From: Gammaproteobacteria bacterium
GTDB lineage: Bacteria > Pseudomonadota > Gammaproteobacteria > Enterobacterales > Neiellaceae
Direction of reading: 5' to 3'
DNA length: 64,000 bases
NCBI GenBank assembly: GCA_017425245.1
Contig: JAFOOX010000036.1
Coordinates: forward strand, 18,513-82,512
Shown here in pieces: positions 1 through 7,594 of the stretch. The notes beneath the pieces are model-generated. The model was not told the DNA's origin, did no database searches, and saw nothing but the letters and a program-made list of their open reading frames with translations. The translations under genes and the position numbers were made by a program. Within the stretch, counting starts at the first letter, position 1; each line of letters starts with the position of its first letter.

Positions 1-569
1 TGCTGCGCTGCGTCATGGGGCTGCAGCCGATCCGCAGCGGTGATATCCAGTTCGGCAATCAGAGCATCAACAAACTCACCACCGAAGACCGCGCCCGCGC
101 TGGCATCGGCTTTGTCCCTCAGGGGCGCGAGATCTTCCCGCTGCTGACGGTCGAAGAGAACCTGCAGATCGCCCTCGCCGGCCGCCGCGATGGCGCCAAG
201 ACAGTGCCAGAGAGCATCTACCAGCTATTCCCGGTGCTCAAAAGCATGCGCCACCGCCGTGGCGGCGACCTCTCCGGCGGCCAGCAGCAACAGCTGGCCA
301 TCGGCCGTGCCCTGGTGCTGGAGCCCAAACTGCTGATCCTCGATGAACCCTGCGAAGGGATTCAGCCCAATATCGTGCGCGAGATTGGCGATGTGATCCG
401 CCGCCTCAACAGCGAGCTGGGGATCACCGTGCTGCTGGTGGAGCAGAAACTGCCCTTCGCCCGCCGCGTCGCCGACAGCTTCCATATCCTCGACAAGGGG
501 CGGCTGGTGGCTGAAGGGGCGATTGGTGAGCTGTCTGACGACGTCGTTCAACGGTATTTGAGTGTTTAG
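1..569 (+). CDS. urtE: Urea ABC transporter ATP-binding subunit UrtE (5' end cut by window edge)
   Basis: ATPase subunit of a LivF-like branched-chain amide/amino-acid importer. The reading frame is open to the left edge, so the N-terminus and Walker A lie outside. Visible are the Q-loop VPQGREIF, the signature LSGGQQQQ, Walker B LLILDEP and LLVEQ. The phrase IYQLFPVL followed by RRGGDLSGG is typical of UrtE rather than generic LivF. It would act at the cytoplasmic face with UrtABCD, expected to the left. A short hairpin (TGCAGG / CCTGCA, 569-584) follows the stop but has no T-run, so termination there is doubtful. Urea as substrate is inferred from family resemblance only. Confidence 0.85.
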   Translation, partial: LRCVMGLQPIRSGDIQFGNQSINKLTTEDRARAGIGFVPQGREIFPLLTVEENLQIALAGRRDGAKTVPESIYQLFPVLKSMRHRRGGDLSGGQQQQLAIGRALVLEPKLLILDEPCEGIQPNIVREIGDVIRRLNSELGITVLLVEQKLPFARRVADSFHILDKGRLVAEGAIGELSDDVVQRYLSV

Positions 570-589
570 TGCAGGGAGGCCTGCACCTT

Positions 590-1050
590 TGCCGCTGCGG
601 GGCGGCCAGCCGTTCGCCCTGAGCCTGTCGAAGGGCGGCACATTGACCTGAATGGCTGAACAAGATCCGCCGCTGCGCGGCGGCAGATGCCAACTGCGTT
701 GGCGATGCGGGAATGCGGCTGCGCCGCACGGCGTTAAGACAAATCGCTGTGGCGATTTGGGTAAGAGCGCCGACTGGCCGGCGCTGGCCAGGTAAGGGCC
801 GGACCCGCCCGGCCCTTACCAATCCCGGCGGCCCCCAAGCCCACCACCATCCAGATCTGGCTGATGTTCTGCCGGCCTACGGGGTCGCCACAATGTGCCC
901 TCCATGGCCCATAGTGGCTCTCGGCAACGTCCTGTTGCCTCGCCCCCTACGCCCGACTGGCCGTGGGTTGACTGGCGTGGGTGCGGGTGGTGGGCAAGGG
1001 GGGAGAATGCGGCGCCGACTCAGGTCGTCAGGTCAGCTTCCCTGATCTCG
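590..1050. repeat. Dispersed structured repeat cluster A
   Basis: Non-coding stretch built from modules seen again in clusters at 4240, 7595, 32470, 34140 and 35660. In order it holds a copy of the short dispersed motif ending CCTGAGCCTGTCGAAGGGC (611-636) and a CCGCC/GGCGG palindrome near 670. Module R1 (736-830) follows, with hairpin AAATCGC-TGTG-GCGATTT and hairpin GGTAAGGGCCGG-acccgc-CCGGCCCTTACC (791-820). Module R2 (about 838-1000) comes last, with hairpin GGCAAC-gtcct-GTTGCC (923-939). ORFs here are low-complexity frames through the palindromes and are not believed. Its right end abuts the attC site at 1054. Confidence 0.8.
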
Positions 1051-1053
1051 GCG

Positions 1054-1131
1054 GCCTAACGCCCGGCTCTCGCGCCGGTTTGGAGCCGCGAAGCGGCGGA
1101 AAATCGGTCGCTGTGCAGCCGATTGTTAGAA
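1054..1131 (-). other. Integron attC recombination site 1
   Basis: Read on the minus strand, directly after the stop of the gene at 1138-2580. It has an R'' box CTAAC, spacer AAT and L'' CGGCT. The central part contains a CCGC/GCGG palindrome. It ends with L' AGCCG, spacer GGC and R' box GTTAGGC. Length is 78 bp. Box order, spacing and position just 3' of a stop codon are those of a cassette attC. No integrase gene is visible in this window. Confidence 0.85.
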
Positions 1132-1137
1132 GTAACC

Positions 1138-2580
1138 TCAACTGGTGCTTAATTCCAGCTCGTTGAATATTTGCATTGGATCTTCGGGTTGCAACGCCCA
1201 GCGATAAGCAGGGTGAACCTCCCAGTCATAGCCGAATTCGGTAAACTTATTTGATAAGTACCGATTCTCCTCGAAATATTTTCGATCAATGCCTGCGGGA
1301 GTTTGTTTGCGGGCGGTAATAAAATTAATTTTATAAAGAAATGCAGCCAGCTCTTTAGTTTCAACTTGATTTCCATTAGCCCAACGAAACTTTCCTTGCT
1401 CCTCAATCATCTTAAGCTTTCTCAGAAGTTGATCTGTGCTGTATACATAACCCTGAGATGCTTTTCTTTGTATTTTTGAAGGGCGCATACCAAGTATCAG
1501 TTTTTCTACACCAGGCAGTTCCGAACGATATTCATTAATGGTATCTTGAAGCCGTCCCTGCGAATACTCTTCAAAAATCGACTCCAAGTTGTCAGTGGAT
1601 ATTTTATCTGAATCGTTAGAATGCGCTTTTCTTCCTGCCAAAGTTAGAAGTTTAACCAAATCTCGCGGCCGCTTTCTAATTAGTGACATTAGAACCCTAT
1701 ACATAGGCGCATTACTCCAATGCCCTTTTCCAGTGAATCTTTCCTCAATCACGGGAGTTAGATATTTCATCAACTCGGATTGATGCTTCTTTAGAAGCTC
1801 ACCCTCATCAATCAGTCTTCCAAAATAACTCTCTACTCTTTTAACAAGAAGAACCAATATTTCATGGTTAGTCCATGAATACCAGATTACCGAACTTTCT
1901 GTTTTGTCAGTCGATTCATCAGAAGTCCGAGCCAAATAATAAACATCTGATCGCAAACTAATTCTAAAAAATATCCCTCTATTTTCGGTAGAAATATCCC
2001 GTACGGCGTTAAGGAGTGCTGATATTCTCAGAATGTCGTGCTTTCTCCCTTGCCACCCTCGGTCCAAATCATCTATGTACACTGAAATATTTTTGCTCTT
2101 GAGAAAGTCCCTCAGCACAGCTTCTTTAGATGCAGTTAGGCTAAGCTTATCGTCAAGCTTTAATGTTGAAGCAAGAAAATCTAAGGCAGCACCACCGTAT
2201 TGGTTCAATTTACCTCGCCAGCCATCAAATAACATGCCGAATGAAGTCAACGCTTTTTTTGCGATAATTTCGTTAATGCCTGTCTTCCAGTCCCTGATAA
2301 GCCTTAGAAAATCATCCGTTTCTTCGCCAATGCCAATAATGTCATCAGGCTTAATCAAAAGCGTGAGCCTATTGTTTTCTGCCTCCTCATCAATTGCGAC
2401 CTGAAAAAGAGCTGACTTCCCAATCCCCTTGTGTCCCACGAGTATTCGTAATGGCAGATCATTTACAACCTGCTTATAGGCCTTACTCTTAAAGTAATAC
2501 TCTTTAAGCCTTGTGGGATCTTCATCTTCAGCAGCCTCATGGCCAAATAGTTTTTGCAGTTCGTATTCACTAAAATCCAT
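1138..2580 (-). CDS. Integron-cassette P-loop NTPase (Sll1717-like)
   Basis: A 480-aa protein with Walker A GHKGIGKS (residues 49-56) and a Walker B-like VYIDDLDRG (167-175). The N-terminal FG-x-EAAE and YFKSKAY stretch resembles the Sll1717 family of P-loop ATPases, whose members are often reported near defence genes. The start is the ATG at 2580, 36 nt from the attC boundary. The stop at 1138 is followed within 7 nt by attC site 1, so this is a complete gene cassette (about 1056-2618). It is visibly AT-richer than the core genes, as expected for a captured cassette. The helical part after residue 230 was not recognised. Function is unknown; an anti-phage role is an inference. Confidence 0.75.
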   Translation of the reverse strand: MDFSEYELQKLFGHEAAEDEDPTRLKEYYFKSKAYKQVVNDLPLRILVGHKGIGKSALFQVAIDEEAENNRLTLLIKPDDIIGIGEETDDFLRLIRDWKTGINEIIAKKALTSFGMLFDGWRGKLNQYGGAALDFLASTLKLDDKLSLTASKEAVLRDFLKSKNISVYIDDLDRGWQGRKHDILRISALLNAVRDISTENRGIFFRISLRSDVYYLARTSDESTDKTESSVIWYSWTNHEILVLLVKRVESYFGRLIDEGELLKKHQSELMKYLTPVIEERFTGKGHWSNAPMYRVLMSLIRKRPRDLVKLLTLAGRKAHSNDSDKISTDNLESIFEEYSQGRLQDTINEYRSELPGVEKLILGMRPSKIQRKASQGYVYSTDQLLRKLKMIEEQGKFRWANGNQVETKELAAFLYKINFITARKQTPAGIDRKYFEENRYLSNKFTEFGYDWEVHPAYRWALQPEDPMQIFNELELSTS

Positions 2581-2615
2581 ATCTCATACTCTTCAAAGGT
2601 ACTGAGTTCAAAGGC

Positions 2616-2676
2616 TTCTAACGCCCGCGTCATAAGCGCGAGATTACGAGCGTCCTAATTGACGCGATTGTTAGCA
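2616..2676 (-). other. Integron attC recombination site 2
   Basis: A 61-bp site on the minus strand between the two NTPase genes. It reads R'' CTAAC, AAT, L'' CGCGTC, a central region, L' GACGCG, GGC, R' GTTAGAA. L'' and L' are perfect 6-bp complements and the R boxes pair over five bases. It starts 2 nt after the stop of the KAP gene. This is a textbook compact attC and makes the region a cluster of at least two attC sites. Confidence 0.88.
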
Positions 2677-2678
2677 GT

Positions 2679-4079
2679 TCACGCCTCAAATCTAGAAGCG
2701 ATTTCAATTTTCTTTAGTAAGTAACCCAAAGAACCAATGCCGCCGTTCCAGTCAAAATCATTGATAATTTCCAATATTCTTTGAGCTCGTTGTTTTTCTT
2801 CTTTGCTTGAGGAATCGGAACCTATTACTTCTTGATATTTATTCGATATTTCATCGTAACTATGGCTGTGTGATTTGCAAGTAACGATATATGCCTCTAG
2901 CGCTGTGCCATAATTAGTCAAAAGCAAATCTGTGGCGCCAGGTTGTGTCATAAACCTTTCCAGCAGTTCAAATACATTGATCTCATCAGAAATCAATTCC
3001 TTGTACAAGTCTGGCAATTTGACTTTCAATACAATGAGGAAGCAAAGAAAAAGGGGGAACAGCTTATAGTTTTCAGGTGTTGTTCTGATGGAAAGACTAA
3101 GAAGTGAACAGCAGTGCTCTTGCTCACGTAGCGTTAAGCTATACAGCTCAAAAAGCTCCGAGAACATCTTTAAAGACTGCTCGCCTTCGTACTGAACTCC
3201 TCCTGCATTCTTCTTTGAAAAATACTCATTAAACGAATATTTCTTGAACAAGGCTTTTACAAAAACCCCTTTGTCCGGAGGAGGGAGAATATAATCAAAG
3301 TCCATAAATCTTCGCAAGTAGCCGTTTACATTCAGCCCTTCACCATAAATTGCTCTGATAGATGAGCCCAGTTGCTTTTTGTCCGCACCAAGAACAAAGA
3401 CAATGTTGTCTACGTTAAAGAAGTGTTTTGCTTTTTCCAGAATCTCAATTGCAAAGTTTGGCCTGCAGCGATCAAGTTCATCGATAATAAAAACCAGTGG
3501 TTTAGGGTTGTCTGGGTCGGTTGTACTACTTGCTAGCTGGGATATGGCCTTCCGAAATGACTTTATAGACTTCTTGGAGTTTTCGTACCTCTCTATCTGT
3601 TCTTTTGCTATCGACTCGGCGAGCCCTGCAAGAGCCTGTTCAGTAACCTTATCGAGATCCAGTGCGCCAGCCGTTGCAATCTTTGCAGCAACGGGAACTG
3701 AGCGTTTTAAAAGTGCAATACCGATATCTTTAGTTTTACCAAGGTATTCTCTAGCTTTCGACTCATCACCGGTTTTTGATAGTTCAGTTATCGATGCACT
3801 TATCTCCCCGATAAGGCATACAAGAGCATCATCAGAAAAATCACTTTCCCAAGCATTGAAGTAGATCGTTGGTACATCGTTATTCTTCAAATGCTGTTCC
3901 CACATCCTAAGGAAAGTGGTTTTTCCTTGTCCCCAAGGAGCATCAATGCAAACAACTACCGAGTCATTTGCAGACAAGACGAACGCTGTTAAGGCCTCTC
4001 CAGTCTCCTTGCGACTCAATGCGTCATTTTTATATGGGTCGTCTTTATTAATTTCAATTTCACGACTTTTTAGTATCAC
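2679..4079 (-). CDS. Integron-cassette KAP-family P-loop NTPase
   Basis: A 466-aa protein when started at GTG 4079, which has a GGGAAGAG ribosome-binding site upstream and lies 20 nt past a GTTAGC box. The longer frame to 4238 would read back through that box and is less likely. Motifs: Walker A APWGQGKTT (47-55), the KAP signature FNAWESD (74-80) and Walker B LVFIIDELDRCRP (195-207). KAP NTPases include phage-excluding PifA of F plasmid and animal Kidins220. No clear membrane hairpin is seen between the Walker motifs, unlike many KAP proteins. Attachment to attC site 2 makes it a cassette gene. Anti-phage function is a family-based guess. Confidence 0.82.
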   Translation of the reverse strand: MILKSREIEINKDDPYKNDALSRKETGEALTAFVLSANDSVVVCIDAPWGQGKTTFLRMWEQHLKNNDVPTIYFNAWESDFSDDALVCLIGEISASITELSKTGDESKAREYLGKTKDIGIALLKRSVPVAAKIATAGALDLDKVTEQALAGLAESIAKEQIERYENSKKSIKSFRKAISQLASSTTDPDNPKPLVFIIDELDRCRPNFAIEILEKAKHFFNVDNIVFVLGADKKQLGSSIRAIYGEGLNVNGYLRRFMDFDYILPPPDKGVFVKALFKKYSFNEYFSKKNAGGVQYEGEQSLKMFSELFELYSLTLREQEHCCSLLSLSIRTTPENYKLFPLFLCFLIVLKVKLPDLYKELISDEINVFELLERFMTQPGATDLLLTNYGTALEAYIVTCKSHSHSYDEISNKYQEVIGSDSSSKEEKQRAQRILEIINDFDWNGGIGSLGYLLKKIEIASRFEA

Positions 4080-4098
4080 TCGGCTCTTCCCTTTTACT

Positions 4099-4215
4099 GC
4101 TAACGTTGCCGCCAGCGGCCCGATTGAGTGAAGCCTTTTGGGGTAAAGTGCGAAGCCCCCCAAAAGGCGGAACGAGTGAAGGTCCAGCGCATGAGCGAAG
4201 CAATGCCTAGGACAC
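4099..4215 (-). other. Possible degenerate third attC site
   Basis: On the minus strand a box CAACGTTAGC lies just upstream of the KAP gene, where the R' half of a preceding cassette site should be. Inside the stretch are long complementary arms, GCCTTTTGGGG (4133-4143) and CCCCCCAAAAGGC (4156-4168). A matching R'' box (CTAAC) is not found; the best candidate, CCTAGGC near 4206-4215, is degenerate. It may be a decayed VCR-length attC or only the junction of a lost cassette. Confidence 0.35.
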
Positions 4216-4239
4216 GCACTCGATACCACGAAAATCAAG

Positions 4240-5110
4240 CCTACCTTATAAGTTTTTCAACAAAATGTGAACACGAGCCAAATCCGGGCGGCTACTCAAT
4301 CTGCCACCCCGATTGAGCAGCGGCGAAACCACACCGCAGCAGGCCACGGCATCGGGGCTGGTGGTGGGTCGAGGTGACAGGAAGTCACCGAGAGCGAGCC
4401 CGGCACAGGGAAGTGCCGTCGAGCGGCACGCCAGCAGCACCGGAACAGGCCATAGGTATCAATAACGCTGCTCTACCGGGCCGGCTGGTGGTGCAGGAGG
4501 AGGGTCCGGCTACCCTCCTCCTGCTCGTCGCGCGGGCGCGAAAGCCCGCATCCGGGCGGCGCAGCCGCAATCTGCCGCGCCGCAGGCGCATGTCGCCAGT
4601 CCTTACCCGGCCAGCGCCGGCCGGTCGGCGCTCTTATCAATTCGCCACGCGATTTGTCTTAGCTGCGGCGCAGCCGCAATCCCCCTACCCGTTTGAGCAG
4701 CGGCGAAACCACACCACAGCAGGCCACGGCATCGGGGCTGGTGGTGGGTCGAGGGGACAGGAGGTCACCGAGAGCGAGCCCGGCACATGGATGTGCCGTC
4801 GAGCGGCCCAGCAGCAGCACCGGAACAGGCCACAAATCTGGATAGCGCTGCTCTACCGGGCCGCCGGGATTGGTAAGGGCCGGGCGGGTCCGGCCCTTGC
4901 CCGGCCTGCGCCGGCCGGTCGGCGCTCTTATCAAATCGCCAAGCGATTTGTCTTAGCTGCGGCGCAGCCGCAATCTGCCGCCACGCAGTGGCATCCGGCG
5001 GCGCAGCCGCAATCCCCAACCCATTTGAGCAGCGGCGAAACCACACCGCAGCGGGCCACGGCATCGGGGCTGGCCGTGGGTTGGCTAGCGTGAGTGCGGG
5101 TGGTGAGCAA
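4240..5110. repeat. Dispersed structured repeat cluster B (two near-tandem long copies)
   Basis: Two long copies (about 4310-4680 and 4685-5010) and the start of a third (about 5020-5110). Each opens with TTGAGCAGCGGCGAAACCAC or a close variant, then an inverted R2 (hairpin GGTGAC-aggaa-GTCACC at 4373-4389) and GCTGCTCTACCGGGCCG. Downstream parts differ. The first copy has hairpin GCAGGAGGAGGGT / ACCCTCCTCCTGC (4493-4524), then GCGGGC-gcgaaa-GCCCGC (4532-4549) and a partial R1 (4600-4661). The second has a full inverted R1 (4849-4955). The segment 4243-4290 recurs at 7598-7640. Nothing recognisable was found in 5111-5381. Confidence 0.8.
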
Positions 5111-5381
5111 GCGGTGGGGAATCTATGCAACCTTGCAGGACCTAATCAGTTGCTTGGTGTCAGCTGATGCCTGCACGCCAACGAGCATTCCCCGGTCCTG
5201 AAACTGCTGCAACCCAACGACTGAATCAGCGAAGACCAGCCTCCGTTCCGATGGATCTTGAAGACTACTCGCATTCTTAAGCGGCCAACGCGGGGTAGAC
5301 TGCACCCGTGGTCTTGGGATGGCTGTTCTTGGAAGGTGGATCGCGCTAAGGTTGAACTGATGACGTCCGGAGGAAAAGCTA

Positions 5382-5594
5382 ATGTCGGCTAAGGGAATTC
5401 GCCCCATCGTCAGCGAGTACCACCTGTTGTGGGAAGCGCTTAAATATTATGAGGAGCGGCTAGAAAAGCTCTCCGCCATGGAAACGGATGAAGACCGGCA
5501 ACTTACCTATGACGAGAAGCTGCAAGATCTTGAAGGAATGCTCAAGGCACTAAAGATTGCAGCCCAAGAAGATTACCAGCTCGATTTGAGCTGA
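5382..5594 (+). CDS. Small hypothetical acidic protein
   Basis: A 70-aa product with a clear ribosome-binding site (GGAGG at 5369-5373, 8 nt before the ATG) and a good terminator hairpin after the stop. The sequence is highly charged and probably two helices, centred on LLWEALKYYEERLEKL. It has no signal peptide or membrane segment. I do not recognise the family. It stands alone between a repeat cluster and a Phd-like gene, in AT-richer DNA than the core, which suggests accessory origin. Confidence 0.6.
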   Translation: MSAKGIRPIVSEYHLLWEALKYYEERLEKLSAMETDEDRQLTYDEKLQDLEGMLKALKIAAQEDYQLDLS

Positions 5595-5621
5595 GACCGG
5601 CCTCGTCAGTGCTCACGCTAC

Positions 5622-5644
5622 AAGCCCACGAATGTGGGCTTTTC
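5622..5644 (+). terminator. Rho-independent terminator
   Basis: Stem AAGCCCAC, loop GAAT, stem GTGGGCTT, followed by more T. It lies 28 nt after the stop of the small gene at 5382-5594. Confidence 0.7.
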
Positions 5645-5731
5645 ACTCGATGATTTGGTAATAGGCATGATGTCGCGCTATATGTTTGCTGGTGAAGCAA
5701 CGCCTTGATATCTTGGCAAGCTGGAGATTTT

Positions 5732-5953
5732 ATGAGAACCATTGACATTGAAGATGCAGGAGCAGTATTAAAGGAAATGCTGGTAAACCCTGATCCTGTT
5801 GATGAGGATATTGTCATCAACGCCGGCAACGGAAAGGTTCTTGGTATCATTATTTCCGAGCAGGCCTATGCATTCTTTCTAAAAAAGGTAGAAAGCGAAG
5901 AGGACCGCAGTGATGCGGCCACCATCGAAGAATTTCACCGAACCAAGGTTTGA
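5732..5953 (+). CDS. Phd/YefM-like antitoxin, orphan
   Basis: A 73-aa protein. ATG 5732 is preferred over an upstream TTG because GGAG sits 6 nt before it. Its layout matches Phd-type antitoxins: a short N-terminal strand (RTIDIED), a helix, then strands DIVINAGNGKVLGII and the helix SEQAYAFFLKK. Such proteins bind operator DNA as dimers and neutralise a toxin through the C-terminus. No Doc, YoeB or RelE-like gene is adjacent; the next gene is convergent. It may be a solitary antitoxin or a relic of a pair. Assignment rests on pattern resemblance. Confidence 0.5.
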   Translation: MRTIDIEDAGAVLKEMLVNPDPVDEDIVINAGNGKVLGIIISEQAYAFFLKKVESEEDRSDAATIEEFHRTKV

Positions 5954-5992
5954 ACGCAGACCACACAGCTAACTAAGCACCGCCTGGACCCG

Positions 5993-6337
5993 CTAGCCCT
6001 GTTGACCAAGGGCCGGGAATGCGGATTGGATGTAGTAGTAGGTCTTTTCATAAATGCCGAGCATGACATCGTCATAGGCATGTTCATGGGCAGGATCGTA
6101 GTTGTCGTCGCTGTCATCAATGAAGGGGTAGCGCAGTTCTGCTCGCTGCATCTCGATGTCAGCGAGCACCAGGAGATTGCGGGCATCCTGTTCAGTGAGA
6201 AGCAGGTATTCGTTGGAGCCGGGCTGATGATCGGAGAACAATGGTTGTAGCGCGACATAGCCCTCGCTGCGCACCACCTCACTCAACATGTCGATCAATT
6301 CGGCCGGCAGCAATACCTGCTTCTTTTTCATACTCAT
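5993..6337 (-). CDS. Hypothetical protein, third gene of the Tlde1-like operon
   Basis: A 114-aa soluble acidic protein (MSMKKKQVLLPAELIDML at the start). No signal peptide, membrane segment or known motif is seen. It begins 14 nt after the stop of the membrane protein at 6352-6699 and so is co-transcribed with it and the DUF2778 effector gene. Two in-frame ATGs (6337 and 6331) are possible and neither has a strong ribosome-binding site. Position suggests an accessory or immunity role, but nothing in the sequence proves it. Confidence 0.55.
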   Translation of the reverse strand: MSMKKKQVLLPAELIDMLSEVVRSEGYVALQPLFSDHQPGSNEYLLLTEQDARNLLVLADIEMQRAELRYPFIDDSDDNYDPAHEHAYDDVMLGIYEKTYYYIQSAFPALGQQG

Positions 6338-6351
6338 GCTACCCCATTCTC

Positions 6352-6699
6352 TTACATCTTGTTGTGCCGCCGTCTGATCATCGCAACCAACAGCGGCACA
6401 AGAGTCACCGCACCGGCAGCGCTGAAGCCACTGAACAGATAGCCCATGCCTAGCTCAGCAATCACGGCCGAGCGCATCGCAGGGTCGAGCACTATGTCCA
6501 GCATCCCCCATCCAAGTACGACCGTTACCAGCAGGCCAACCACCCATAAAGCGGGGCGCCACCAGGTCAACGCTGAGCACACTGCAATGGCGACAATGGC
6601 AACCAACCATTGATCGCCGTAACCGGGTAGCTTGTCCGCTACTTCGGCCATCACCGGCAACGACGCTCCAGCCAGCATCAACAGCAATAAGAATCTCAT
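6352..6699 (-). CDS. Small exported/membrane protein, candidate immunity partner
   Basis: A 115-aa protein with a signal peptide (MRFLLLLMLAGASLPVMA) and two or three hydrophobic segments (about residues 30-65 and 82-107), ending in a basic tail RRRHNKM. Its ATG directly follows the TAA of the Tlde1-like gene with no intervening base, so translation is probably coupled. A membrane or periplasmic protein encoded straight after a peptidoglycan-targeting effector is where an immunity protein is expected. It does not visibly resemble the known TldI1 proteins, so this is inference from context. Confidence 0.6.
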   Translation of the reverse strand: MRFLLLLMLAGASLPVMAEVADKLPGYGDQWLVAIVAIAVCSALTWWRPALWVVGLLVTVVLGWGMLDIVLDPAMRSAVIAELGMGYLFSGFSAAGAVTLVPLLVAMIRRRHNKM

Positions 6700-7137
6700 T
6701 TAACCGGTAACCTCGACGGCAATAGTTATAGGGCTGCCCTTGATTGCAGCAAGCAATTTATCAGTCTGCCTGTTGCCCAACACGCCGCCACCAATATCAA
6801 TACAACCTGCGGAGCCATCCATCCCGCCACCATGGATAAAAAAGCCGTCTCTGCCAAAGGTGTTAGTGCCTGCCGCTGGGTGCAGCCTAATTCGCCAATC
6901 GCCCCAATCACCTTGTGCGCGTCTGATCACATCACCGGCAAGAATAGGGTCACTTAGTTCTTTAGGATCGATGTAATAGAATCCCACCGGAATTGGCCCC
7001 TGATTAGCGGTGACCATACATGAAACCGATGGATTATTCATGCAGCCATCACGACCGCTGGTCGCTCGCATAGACACAGAATAAGCCGGGGTCGCAAACG
7101 ACAGCACCTTCCGACTAATGCTGAATGCAATCCTCAT
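6700..7137 (-). CDS. Tlde1-like L,D-transpeptidase domain protein (DUF2778)
   Basis: A 145-aa protein matching the DUF2778/Tlde1 pattern. It has an N-terminal Asn-containing segment (CMNNPS), then GPIPVGFYYI (48-57) and the catalytic block FIHGGGMDGSAGCID (100-114), with H102, S109 and C112. The His-to-Cys spacing of 10 equals that of Salmonella Tlde1 as I recall it. Tlde1 is a type VI secretion effector that cuts or exchanges D-amino acids in tetrapeptide stems in the periplasm. The ribosome-binding site GGAGGTGA just before the ATG is near-perfect. No T6SS structural gene, VgrG or adaptor is in the window, so delivery is unknown. Confidence 0.75.
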   Translation of the reverse strand: MRIAFSISRKVLSFATPAYSVSMRATSGRDGCMNNPSVSCMVTANQGPIPVGFYYIDPKELSDPILAGDVIRRAQGDWGDWRIRLHPAAGTNTFGRDGFFIHGGGMDGSAGCIDIGGGVLGNRQTDKLLAAIKGSPITIAVEVTG

Positions 7138-7238
7138 ATCACCTCCATGTTAAGAATATGCACGTCATGTGCACCAACGATAGCAAGAACAGAGAATATC
7201 TACCTAAGCGTCAATGGCACGCAATCGTGCCGTTGCGT

Positions 7239-7521
7239 TCATCTTGTCTTGTAAATGCGTTTAAAATTGACCCTGTTTTTGAAAATTCGATGACAAAGCA
7301 CACCACCAGCGATAAAACCACCGATGCCAACCACCCATCCCATAAAGGACAAGACATCAGGCATGATTGCCGTCGTTTTAAACCCAACAAAACCAGCTAT
7401 TGCGATAAGAACGACGTAAAGCGCGGGCGGGCAGCCATACTCAATTTCAGCCTGACAACCGCGACAGACTTTCGCTCCGTGCGGTACCTGTTCACGACAA
7501 TGTGGGCAGTTTATCCCTCAT
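7239..7521 (-). pseudogene. Small zinc-ribbon double-membrane-span protein with disrupted start
   Basis: The minus frame from 7517 to the TGA at 7241-7239 encodes about 92 residues: INCPHCREQV with a second pair CRGC (a CxxC zinc ribbon), then hydrophobic stretches ALYVVLIAIAGFVGF and FMGWVVGIGGFIAGGV and a basic tail. No ATG, GTG or TTG precedes CPHC in this frame. An ATG at 7521 with ribosome-binding site AGAAGGG is one base out of frame. Removing one G from the GGG at 7515-7517 would give MRINCPHC. So this is a frameshifted gene, a sequencing error, or a gene using the rare start ATA 7514. A weak hairpin follows (7216-7231). Confidence 0.6.
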
Positions 7522-7594
7522 ATTCGCGTCCCTTCTAAAGTCTAACCAGACTTATACAAATCCATGTGCGCCCACCGTGGATGGACGCTAACAG

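Noticed and set aside
713..1166. Open frames of 61-110 codons through the first repeat cluster
   Set aside because: They are Arg/Pro/Gly-rich readings of palindromes that recur in other clusters in different frames; no ribosome-binding site and no protein-like pattern.
4374..5130. Frames of up to 239 codons across repeat cluster B on both strands
   Set aside because: The same low-complexity strings appear on both strands and in several copies, with stem-preserving rather than codon-preserving changes.
5123..5407. 94-codon minus-strand frame between cluster B and the 70-aa gene
   Set aside because: It overlaps the start and ribosome-binding site of the better supported plus-strand gene and has no upstream signals; some stretches look protein-like, so it is not fully excluded.
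7125..7538. 137-codon plus-strand frame
   Set aside because: It is antisense to the zinc-ribbon gene remnant and to the tlde1-like 5' end; composition is not protein-like and no ribosome-binding site is seen.
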